Positions 54,101 through 64,000 of a stretch of 64,000 nucleotides of DNA are shown piece by piece. Where the stretch lies: the NCBI RefSeq assembly GCF_000150275.1, contig NW_002060944.1, positions 4,289,080-4,353,079 on the forward strand, given 5' to 3'. Position 1 is the first letter of the stretch, and every line of letters starts with the position of its first letter. The notes under the pieces are model-generated. The model worked only from the letters and a program-made list of their open reading frames with translations, ran no database searches and was not told the DNA's origin. The translations under genes and the position numbers were made by a program. The stretch is from Trichoplax adhaerens (Eukaryota > Placozoa > Uniplacotomia > Trichoplacea > Trichoplacidae).

Positions 54101-55561
54101 TAGCATATAAATTATGTAAATGATACAAATATGAATTAATACGATAAAGTGCGTTATGACATTATGCAATACTGCTGCATCCAGAACTCGATACTAAGTC
54201 GTTAAGTGGAACACTAACTTTAGCTTCAGAGTTCGATTCAACAATCTTTGCCCCACAACTAGAAGAAGCGTAGTTATTTTGAGACGGTTGTCTGTTTTTA
54301 CGAGGTAAATTGTTACTAGCTGATATAGAATTGTGATGCCCTGCATAAAGAAATGAAAACCAATATAATATGTCTTACTGATATTTCATGCAATTGTATA
54401 ACGAATTATTAAAATGACCTCTCTATAACATAACCAAAATACTATGCATATTTCAATGAAAGCATGACACTTAGACTTTAGCCTACCTCGCTTCATGCTA
54501 TCTTCAAACTGTTTCTTTTTCCATTCTTCAAAGGATGGCATAGCTGTATCTTCCTCCTTTTCCGTAGTTATTTTGGCCTTCATGTTATCAACATCGATTT
54601 CAGTAGTTTGTTCATTCTTTACCATATTTTGCGGGACTACCGGTAATTTATCAGTATCTTTCTTTATATCATCGACTGCTTCATTTAGCTCGACGCTATA
54701 AAATTAGATTTATAAATTACAATGATTGAATATAACCTTCAAGAACACATTTTATGTAACATATTAGTGAGTAAAGTATCCTTGCCTATCACTGCATGAT
54801 AAAAAATGAATCATATATAAATGCTAGAGTCAACGGGACTCTGCTTGCTATTATGATATTAGTATTACAGTATATTACAGTACTTTTGGCTTCTATAAAT
54901 CAACTTATATCTCCTTATACAGTATAACTTTGTTTAATTCTAAGGCTGAAAGATGAATAATCTATCATTTAATAAACTACTTCAATAAAAGATTAGTATC
55001 ACAACTAGGGGTAAATAGATCCTTGATCATAGAAAGTTTGAAAACATTTCAGGGAGACCTTTAAACATTATCATTTATGGGGATTCCAACTACGCTTTAA
55101 GGTACAACAATTTAATAAAACAGAGAGATCTTAACAATAATTATCATTCCTGAGGATTACGACTACGTCTTAAAGCATATCAATCCGACAACATATACTG
55201 CAAGGTTTACACCAGGAAAGTTCAGTAAAATCCATATATACTATACACCATACAACAACTCATACAAATTACGATTCGTGAGTGAATTTAACGACCTGGG
55301 TACGGTTGTAATAATAAAAGTTTCATTTTAGCTATAATGTCATGTGCTGCAGTATAGATTAATTTACTAAAAGCTAGAAACTTACTCTAGCGATTGTTTA
55401 ACGTCTAGGTTCAAATTCTGATGTGAAGCTTCCCCATTTTCATCTTCATCGAGTTGTTTGTCATCATTATGAATGATTTGCTCATCGGACTGGCTATGAC
55501 CGGAATTATCGTCTGAGGCTCCAATTGATGAAGTCGTTCCGTCATCATAAGATACATCGTT
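51173..55561 (-). CDS. SUCO: SUCO / SLP1-type SUN-domain membrane protein (5' exon not found)
   Basis: SUCO (osteopotentia; yeast Slp1) is an ER membrane SUN-like protein needed for folding or stability of membrane and secreted clients; in mice it supports collagen output in bone. The most 5' exon found is 55386-55561, an acidic Ser/Asp-rich stretch. Next come AMPSFEEWKKKQFEDSMKRG (near 54480-54550), then NNYASSSCGAKIVESNSEAK, DKDVYMNNPCSA and ELCDHLKIESIEIANLELFS (53.7-54.3 kb). The SUN core is completed by RDERKIQSFAMDIDDFARFV and EHYCPLTFFRVLGTTWVDDF (53.2-53.5 kb). Exon 52840-52947 follows. The last exon (51173 to about 52540) has a coiled coil starting SVLTRLNNRIKTLEKNYKLT, and a C-terminal membrane helix SVCLLIEIMCVLIVLCFVFS with a short basic tail. 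The signal-peptide exon expected upstream was not identified and must lie right of 55561. Confidence 0.88.
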
Positions 55562-56471
55562 CTGTCCGCAAATTGAATAAAAAATTGAAATTGTTAAACT
55601 TTGATCCAAGTTGCAAAGCCTCTTCTCCGTATTCAGTGATATACGTAGATGTTGAATAGTAATAATAGTGGTTTACTGTAAGCTAATTACTTGAAATAAA
55701 TTAAATATCTCCTCTATAATAAGTATTATTATCAAGTTGACAGTAAACACATTTTACAAATAGGACAAGAACATTAGTCAGTAACGGTGTCAGTATTTCG
55801 TAGGACTAGTTAAAAAGCTTTAAAAGGGAAGAAATTGAGAAATTACACGCAAGGGTAAGATCACAGTACAGAAATATCCTGTCCCATACCTCTATTTAAT
55901 AATAATATTATTTATAAGCGCATCTTTTACACAATAAAATAATCTTGCAACATTACAGTATTCAAAAATGTTGTAAAATCACTAGTGTTACAAAAATTGT
56001 ACGTGACGTGATTTATTCAACGGTGTTAAAAAATTGTGAATGAAATGCATAAAAGACTGAGTATTGCTAAATCATAATTGCAGATTCAAATGTAAATTAA
56101 TCTACAAATAAAGAAAAAGATAATTAACTGTTGAACATCAAAAGGATAGGGTAGTTATAAATTTATTCGTATTCGTCTGTTATTCTTTCATAAATAGTGC
56201 TCAAAAGGCAAGCATGCATAGGGCTCCATTAATCTTGCTGATACAATTCTGTGAATAATCTAACACAATTACTGTACAAAGGTGTGCACACAGCTACCCT
56301 TTCAAAATTGAACTTTTGGGCTTACCCATTCGATTCCAAGTGATTCTAACTAGTTTTATTTTCACCTCTATTCATGTAATTCAATTTTGTGTAGTTTCCA
56401 TCTTTGTAAATCACTTCTTTTTAATCCAGAGTCACTTCAATTTACAGTTAATCAATTCAAATTCTGTCAAT

Positions 56472-56481
56472 CCCCCCCCCC
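56472..56481. repeat. Poly-C homopolymer
   Basis: Ten C residues are followed by TCCCTCC in AT-rich spacer DNA. It is the second such run in the window. Confidence 0.7.
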
Positions 56482-58574
56482 TCCCTCCATTAAGTACAGT
56501 AGTCGCTGCTATAGCCTGTCACTGTGCATTATAAATATACTGAACGTCGTACTGTATACATCAACATAGACCGTGGCATACACATTCGTATATATTTGAA
56601 CATAACTCAGCTTTAAATCAGTCATTGAATTCAATGATATTCAAGGCACTGAAAAATTTGCACATTTAGATTCAATTCAAATCAACTTCTTTCATTTTAA
56701 CATAACTTAATTCAATTTCAATGCTGATTTGAATTAGTCATTGAATTGATGAATTCAGTGATTCAATTCAATGTCTTAATTCAAGGTACCGCAAATTTTG
56801 AACGGGTAGGCACACTGGAAAGTCTGAATGCCTACAACAGCAATATGCTAGTAATTCAAGTAAAATCACTATCTCGAAATACGGCTAAAATTTTCCTTGC
56901 ATCTCTTTCTCTACTGTACAGTACAGTACGTATCTACTGGCGATATTTAATTCATTAGACATTTCAATCTTCACTATCGCTAAAACGAAATTGATAGGAA
57001 TAATACTACATGTGTTGCTATTAGAACCTATGGAATTGTACATTTGTAAGTGGTTAGGATTACAGTAGAGGTATCCTCAAACAAATCCTACATACAGTAC
57101 TGCCTGCAGTAGCATTTATGCTGACTTGAAAGAATACCGTATACTCTACGTAGTAAACTCTTTTGCATGCGCTGCACATTTTCGGCGACGATTCTACGAT
57201 ATGACAACGTAGACATCTAACGGTACACATATCTGTTAATCATAATTATCAGCTTTTCGTTTCAGCAAGTGTCGATATCGATTTTGAATGGGTATTTCCA
57301 ACTGAAGACTCCTAACCATCAACTTCAATTTATAACAGTAGCCATAGTACAGCACTAGTAGGCGTAAACTTGTAACTATTTTAAATGTTACGGTTATGAA
57401 AAGAAAATTCTCCATCAAACATCTCACAAACGATGCTGAATAGCACTGTGATGAACAAATAATATATGTACAATTTACTACTGGCTGACAAGAAAGAAAA
57501 ATGCGGTGAAGAATACTTCCTAACATGCAAATAATTAATTAACTACTAACAGACAAAAGTTGAGCTATTGTCCGCAACGGAAATTTCCAAAGTATTCTGA
57601 GCCAACAATGCAATCGATACGAAATGATGAATTTAGAGCATAGAGTTGAAAGATTGGGTCTTATTGCAGACAAGTGAGGTATTACAGCATCATATTATTA
57701 TTTCCTGTATAGTGATGGAAGAAAGTTCCAGCACTACCGCAGACATGGAAGTACAGTATTCCAATAGAGTGTGGATTCCATACTGATGTATAGTAGTGGT
57801 ACCAGTGGTTGTAGACTCGTAGCATGTTTTTTAATTTACCGAATTGGAATTGTAGCCTTGCAGATTATTTTGTATCCTAGAAGCTCCAATTTGCTCAGCG
57901 TTAGCATTCATATCATTATCATTATCGCACCTAGTCAAAAAAGATGCGATCCATCAGGTTAAAATCATTGATTGAAAGATACTATAAGTTGAGAAAATGA
58001 ATCGCATAGAAGATAAATGTAACATTGCAATACAACCACTCTACGCTATCATTTCACCGAGACAAAAAGAAAATAACACAACGTAAAATGTAGCTATCAG
58101 CCTATCACTGCCAGCGCAATTGCCTACTAATAGTCCAGAATTAACATAAAGGCGAATCTAGTCTTAGTAAAAACAGATACAAAAAATACCGCCGCTATTA
58201 CCTTCCTGCATGTAGACGGAGGACGAGGATAAGTAGGTAAAAGAAAAAGAATTTCATATTGTCCATGCCAGTTGATTGATCCCAAGTTGGCACCAAGTTG
58301 GTAATATGCAATTCCTTCAACCTCCTTTAAACTATAACCAATTCAGTTACTACATAGTACAAAATGAGGATAAAATTATTGACAATGTCTTGCCCAATAG
58401 TAGAATACTCCAACTGTAGTGATTAGTCAGCATTGATATTGAAAAAAATGGACTAATAACTTGACATTGACTGCAGTGAAATTGGCAATGAAAAAATGTC
58501 GAAGAAAAAAATTATTTTCTACGTCACACAATCGCTACAGATTCTAAGTAGTAGTCTGTCTATTATTCTTTGTC

Positions 58575-58825
58575 CTACAGTGCAGTACTCTACCTACAGT
58601 ACTCACTGAGTACTCAGTACTGTCGGTAGTTTACACTGTACTGTACTGTAGGCGTCCAGTCCATACTAGAAAATGCATCGGTGTACAGTACACTGTACTG
58701 TAGGAGAGACGTCCATTTAGGGCTAACTGGAGTGTATTGTACTGAGAGCGATGGTCAATTTCAGTCATACTGTACTGTAGTTGTGTCAAATGACTTGACG
58801 TCAGTACAGTACTGTACTGTACTTA
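58575..58825. promoter_or_regulatory. GTAC-palindrome array, possible SUCO promoter
   Basis: Repeated ACTGTACTGTAGG, GTACAGTACACTGTACTG and TCAGTACAGTACTGTACTGT words occur here. They include the 16-bp palindrome AGTACAGTACTGTACT near 58803. The nearest gene with an unplaced 5' end is SUCO on the minus strand, so the array may mark its promoter. It is followed by a T12-type tract near 58841. Confidence 0.35.
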
Positions 58826-59099
58826 TTATTGATTGATTGATTTTTTTTTTTTTCTTTGCCTATGGTGCTGCACATTGTGAATAGGTAATTTTACTTGACA
58901 AAAGGTAGTCATAAATTTAGAAATTCCATCTAACAATGACTAATGAATCCTGGTAATAAGTTATGTACTAATATTTCCATTGACGAAATCGGTCATAGGT
59001 CAGTCAATATTCCCTGTTTATTTTACTGTCAGTTCGCTACGTGTCCATTTGTGATTGAGCCAGACTGTGCGTATGAATGAATTCAAAGTCACTCCCATT

Positions 59100-59525
59100 G
59101 AGTGTACAGTGTACAGTGTACAGTACAGAGACCATACGAGTATACTGTACGACGTCACAGTACAGTACAGTACTGGACGTGGCGCATATTCCAGTCCGTC
59201 AAAAACAAATGGCCGAATTTATTAGAATATCTATTGGACGTTGCGTAAATTCGTCTTGCACGAGTACTAAAAGTTCCTTCATTGACAAAATTGTTCAATA
59301 GTATCGGTGTGTAATAGTGGACATCTCAGTTGAGAGGGGGTAACCAATGATTCAAACAACCTTTGCTATACTCATATGGTCTAGTATACAATACTGTACA
59401 GTACGTGATTCAGTCAGAAACTTAGCAGACAAATACTCTATCTATTCTTCTCCAAAGTCTCAGTCATATACTCACCTACACTCAGTAGACTGACGTACGT
59501 ACAGACGGTACAGTACAGTAGTCAT
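59100..59525. promoter_or_regulatory. Second GTAC-palindrome array in the SUCO/FKBP15 interval
   Basis: Clusters at about 59102-59180, 59388-59406 and 59493-59521 consist of GTACAGTGTACAGTG, CACAGTACAGTACAG and ACAGACGGTACAGTACAG words. No recognised gene starts next to it, so an unannotated transcript start on either strand is possible. Confidence 0.35.
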
Positions 59526-61201
59526 ACGGGTCCAAAAAAATGGCATGATACGGTATGGTATGCTACCGCCTCCTTTTGTACGAACAGTAAATGAAAGCAA
59601 GGACTTTTTCTGTCATTATGCGTAACCAACTTGCTAGCTTTGAAGCGAATCTGAGAACAGTACAGTGCATAATTTTAAGATGTTACATTGACTAGCAAAT
59701 GATCTGATTCTCAATTTTGGCCAATAAATAGTAATTGGCAATCTCTATCATTTCGTGTTTTAGTTGCGTGTTCAAAGTGAACTGTCATCATTTGAGATTT
59801 CAGCGAGCTCAAATTTCGTTTCGCCTCCTGAACTAAACAATGCTAAGAGGAAATGTCTCGAACAAGTCTTTGCCAATGTTTAACACAATTAGCAGACTTT
59901 GATTGTATAACATACGGTACTATAAAATTGTGTAGGAAAAGCATGTAATAGTGGCGATAATTCAGTTAAAACCAATTCCCAAACAAGTAAAACTGAACGT
60001 GTTACACGCGATACTGACAAAACCACCTCAGGATTTCTCTTTAGTTGGTCTAGTAGTACAGTATGCCAAAGGTAGAAATGGCTCCAGTATTTTTTTTAAG
60101 AATAGTTCGGCCACCTAGAAAATACTAATACTAGAGTCCAATCATAAAGTCATAGACTATTAGAATCCATTAGTCTAATGTCCCTATGGACTACTATAAT
60201 ACTATACCATACAATCGATTAGTTTTAATGCCTGCTTATATCTCAGTGATCGCATACGCCATTGACTTTGTAAACATTATGCTACGGATTATCAGAAGCT
60301 ACCAATTCAATGTTTCTTAATACCTCAGTTACTGGATGTAGCAACGTATATGTTATCATGGTAAAATTGATTACTGCTTGAATCTTTTAACAGCGTACAT
60401 GAATCTGCATATGATATTCCTACATCTATCATCTTGACTACAAAGTTTCTACCATTTGCATGCATCTTACTACTTATTCTACACTACGGTATATATCATC
60501 TACGCTTCTACTATACTTTATTAATTACCCTATATTAATTTAATACGGATATGTACATTACTATTAGACACTGTATCAATGTATCATGGACTACTATACG
60601 AGTATATTCCACAGTGTCTATGCATAATAATGATCGATTAGAACGCAAGTCATGTCAGCTTGAATGAACAATCAAGAATTGACTTGAATTTTTTATTGGA
60701 TATTTTCATGATAATTGTAGAAACTGCCAGATGCAAATTAATTATCGCTGAATCTTTACGTATCGCATCTAATAATTTCAATTTGAATTAATAAACTTGT
60801 ACTAGGAAAATTTAAATACTAAAACTCTACATGAATATTGAAATTGTAACAATTACTACTAGTACTCAATCGTGCTGGTACTCTTGCTAATAAAGGTTCT
60901 ATATAAAATGTCTAAATCTTACTGTATAAAAAATAGAATAAAAGGTACTTTCGTATTTCACTATTGTTTCTTTCACATAAAAAGTGGTGATAATCGATAG
61001 TAAAATTGAGATATTTTGTACGTAGAAACAAAACACTTGTAACAGAGTAATAACGTAAGGCAAACTACATGTATTATAGCAACTACTGTACGCGTATTAT
61101 AGATCATCAGGTTAAGGAATATCCTACCTGCATAATATTCAAATACTTATGGAAGAAAAGATCACATTACAATATATCATATTACAAATAAATTTTGCTT
61201 T

Positions 61202-63932
61202 TTAACTCATCCAGTCCAAGTCTTGGTCCTCATCATCAAATAATGATGCTTCCTTAACTTCTTTTTCAGGCATTGGAGGTGGGGACTGAGTAACGGTTAA
61301 ATTAATTAACGTAGATAATCAGCCAAAATTACAAAACTATAAAAGCTAAATGCCAAAATGTATCAACTTTCATACAACAAACACTAGCTAACCTCGCCTT
61401 TCGTAGAATTATCGCCAGATTCTGGAGAGCGAGAGGAAGCAGCATCTTCCGCGTTATCCTGTTTCTCGTCAACGAATTTTTGTGAGGCAACTACATCGGA
61501 GCTAATCGCGTCAGTAATAGAAGCTTCCGTATTACTGTTGTCATCAGAAGGTTTCTCATTTTCCTGAGTCTCCTGTTGATTTTGACTTTCAGAAACTTCC
61601 TTATGACGATCCCCTTCACTATCTTCTGGTTCATTACTACTATCTCCATGACGGCCTTCAACTAGATTTTCTTCGGTAACCTTACCGGAAATATCACTCC
61701 CTTCAGCTACTCCTTTCTTTTCGTCTTCATTTTCTTCTTTATCACCTTCACCATCAACTTCATTACTATCGTCCTTTTCATTANNNNNNNNNNNNNNNNN
61801 NNNNNNNNNNNNNNNNNNNNNNNNNNNNNNNNNTCCCTCATCTGAATTATTACTATTAATACCATCCTTATTCTCATCGTCTTCATCATCCTCATCATCT
61901 TCATCATCATCATCATTATCTTCATCATCGTCTTCGTCATCTTCATCTTCACTACCATTATCTAGATTTCCTGCCAGTAGTTGGACAGTTGTTTGCTGAT
62001 AGAATAGAATATTCACAATAACTGTTTAACAGGAATGTTTTAAAATTTTAAAATATTTAATCATGTTATACTATTTCCTTTTAGTAGTTGATACAGTAGT
62101 ACATAAATTACAGGATAGGTATCTTTCATTTGTGTTACCTTTATAGTACGTAGAATAATTTCTATAATTGCATTCCTGGAATAAGACTGGTCTTCGCTAA
62201 AGTGTTGACTTAATGAATGAAATACCTTGTTCATGATGGCCTTAATCTATTTATCAATACCAATTACAATCTTCATAAGTGACATAAAATTTCAATATAT
62301 ACTTAAAACATGTTTACTACGCTCCAACTCTCCGATATCTATGCCTTTTAATTAAACTATCTTACTGATTAACAACACAACAGGCGAATAAAATACGCTT
62401 ACAATTAATATTACCAAACCAGTAAATAGTACTAACAAAAATTATCTCCATATAAATTAATTCTACCTTATTGTTTGTGTCAGTACTGCCGGATTTACTT
62501 TCAGCTACAACTTCATTCGATCTTTCATCGTCACTAGCCATCTTTCCAGCCTTGAAGCCCTCTTCATAACTTTCATTTTTAATAACTTCTTGCTCCTATA
62601 ATATAAAGTTGTAAAAAACTAATTAGTATGTATCATAATACAGTTGATTCTAAAATAACTACACACTGAAGTTTCACCTCTGCTATTCTAGAGAGTTTCG
62701 CCTTTACTTCTTCCCGGAAGTCATAATGCTTATTGCACACTTCATCGTACTATTTTAGACCGAAATTGATGATTACTTAATAATGTCAATGGTATAATAC
62801 TTTAATTAATTGACCTTAATGCTTGAACCGTTACTTACTTTGTCTTGTAAATTTGTTAACTTAGAAGCCTTCTCACGTAAAGATATTAATTCGTTGTCAC
62901 ATTCAGCTTTTTCTACTTTTAGTTTATCATAATTCTCACTAATAATGGTTAATTCTGCAATTCGCTCTAGCGTTTGTTTTTGTTCTGCAGTTCCAGCGTT
63001 TGTAGAGTCTTCCATTTTAGATAACGCTAATGAATTAGCATTAAGTTTACGTTCCAAATCGGTTTTCTCTTCCATTAATTTGTTATATTTATCTTTCCAA
63101 CTTGCAACCATATCCGAAGATTTTTTATTCCACCTGGCTTCTAAATCTTCTTCCACCCTTGCAATCTCTTGCGTAAGGTTTGTGCTAGATTTTTGTTTTA
63201 GATATTTCTGATGAAGCTCATTTAATTCTTCATCGTGAGTAGATCTCATCTCGTCAAGTTCTGCCTGTAATCTTTTTTTGTCAGCTGCATTTTTCTTCTT
63301 TCTATCCTCCAGTGCCTTCTCAAGTGTTTCCTTCTCCTGTTGCAAATCTGAAAGGTCATCTCGAACAGATGATAATTTTGACTCTAGGTTCTTATTCTTA
63401 TTCTTGGCATCTTTTGTATCCCTTATAGCTTGCTCAAGGTTTTCCTTCAAATCAGTATTTTGTTTATCGTAATCATCCCATCGATCTTTATAAGTCTTAG
63501 CATTCGCTTCCGCTTTAGCAACCAATGATTGAAGATCAGATTCTCTTTGTTTATAGCCAATAACCTCTTTCTGAATAGATCCCAGACTATCAGTTGCTTT
63601 AGCTAACGAATTCGTTAATTCTAGTCTTTCTTGTTCTAAAGCGATTACCCTAGACTGAGATTGAGCTGCAGTATTCTTCAAAGAGTCGTTTCTTTGTTCT
63701 AATATAACATGACTTTGTTCTACGTATCTATATGGTAATAATAAGGTAATGGAAGTATAAATCTTTACAACATATATATTAATAGTTTCTTTAAATAGTT
63801 ATTGTTCGTTGCCAAGAAAGTTCTCTATTCGTCTTACTTTTGATTTTGTTGTAGTAGTTCTGAAATTTTGTCATTTAGCGATTCAATCTTGCTATTCTTT
63901 TCCAACAATTCTTTTTTCATCTTCTCATTATC
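61202..63932 (-). CDS. FKBP15: FKBP15 (WAFL) C-terminal half; 5' part off the right edge
   Basis: FKBP15 is an early-endosome and actin-associated protein with an N-terminal FKBP-like domain and a long coiled coil. Only the coiled coil and tail are here. Exons are 63838-63932, 62839-63727, 62678-62749, 62467-62595, 62139-62240, 61393-61995 and 61202-61285. The signature RYVEQSHVILEQRNDSL matches the vertebrate coiled coil. It runs on through LQQEKETLEKALEDRKKKNA and ARVEEDLEARWNKK. The conserved block IMNKVFHSLSQHFSEDQSYS is followed by AIIEIILRTIK. The acidic tail begins TTVQLLAGNLDNGSEDED. The extreme C-terminus SLFDDEDQDLDWMS mirrors the family's acidic ending in DWL-type residues. A 50-N assembly gap interrupts the acidic exon, so the residue count there is unknown. 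The FKBP domain would lie beyond base 64000. Confidence 0.9.
61784..61833. other. Assembly gap of 50 N inside the FKBP15 acidic exon
   Basis: Exactly 50 N residues lie between GAC/GAT-rich repeat codons of exon 61393-61995. The frame is open on both sides. A round 50 suggests a nominal scaffold gap, so the true length and the frame across it are not known. Confidence 0.95.
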
Positions 63933-64000
63933 CTTTATAATAATTAAAGGGTATTTTTGTTATATTTTAGATTAAAGAAACAGTCTAACAGTTTACTATA

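Larger units (their letters stand above)
55562..61201. other. 5.6-kb stretch between SUCO coding exons and FKBP15, no gene recognised
   Basis: The interval must hold the SUCO 5' exon or exons and promoter (minus strand) and the FKBP15 3' UTR. Frames at 56316-56534, 57236-57526 (minus, 96 codons, hydrophobic) and 59077-59301 resemble nothing known. It contains a 10-nt C run at 56472-56481 and direct ATTCAATTC-like motifs around 56600-56790. GTAC arrays lie at 58575-58825 and 59100-59525. From about 59700 to 61150 I see only AT-rich sequence. Confidence 0.45.

Noticed and set aside
57236-57526. Minus-strand 96-codon hydrophobic frame upstream of SUCO
   Set aside because: No family resemblance, no clear splice context to the SUCO exon at 55561, and composition expected of AT-rich noise. 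It was considered as the SUCO signal exon but not supported.

Overview
This window is nuclear DNA from an animal. It is AT-rich, its genes are cut into many short GT-AG introns, and every recognisable gene is a conserved eukaryotic or metazoan one. A Brachyury-like T-box factor, flotillin-1, LRSAM1, SUCO and FKBP15 together point to a metazoan. The moderate gene density (about one gene per 6 kb), vertebrate-like intron richness and divergent T-box fit a placozoan (Trichoplax or Hoilungia type), but that assignment is an inference. I recognised no bacterial operons, phage, CRISPR arrays, transposase genes, tRNAs or rRNAs.

Layout from left to right: VARS valyl-tRNA synthetase (-, 3' end off the left edge); PIN1 prolyl isomerase (+); POLE3 histone-fold subunit (-); CSNK2B casein kinase 2 beta (+); LRSAM1 RING E3 ligase (-); RPS5 ribosomal protein (+); FLOT1 flotillin (+); a Brachyury-like T-box factor (+); NUP214 nucleoporin (+); SUCO/SLP1-type SUN-domain protein (-); and the C-terminal half of FKBP15 (-, running off the right edge). 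For PIN1, POLE3, CSNK2B, RPS5, FLOT1 and the T-box gene I could place every exon with an unbroken reading frame. VARS, LRSAM1, NUP214, SUCO and FKBP15 are partly resolved.

The genes are mostly housekeeping and do not form a pathway. Divergent pairs are VARS/PIN1, POLE3/CSNK2B and LRSAM1/RPS5. Convergent pairs are PIN1/POLE3, CSNK2B/LRSAM1 and NUP214/SUCO. The most striking non-genic signal is a family of dense self-complementary GTAC-cored arrays (alternating TACAGTAC and TACTGTAC words, including a perfect 26-bp palindrome). They sit in 5' intergenic regions, often within about 350 bp of a start codon, and are essentially missing as dense arrays from the three convergent 3'-3' intervals. This suggests a promoter-associated element.

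Other features are tandem duplications in introns and spacers (about 160, 137, 213, 165-178 and 270 bp units), micro-exons of 19 nt (PIN1) and 27 nt (VARS), a GC-rich patch near 26.0 kb, and a 50-N assembly gap inside the acidic tract of FKBP15.
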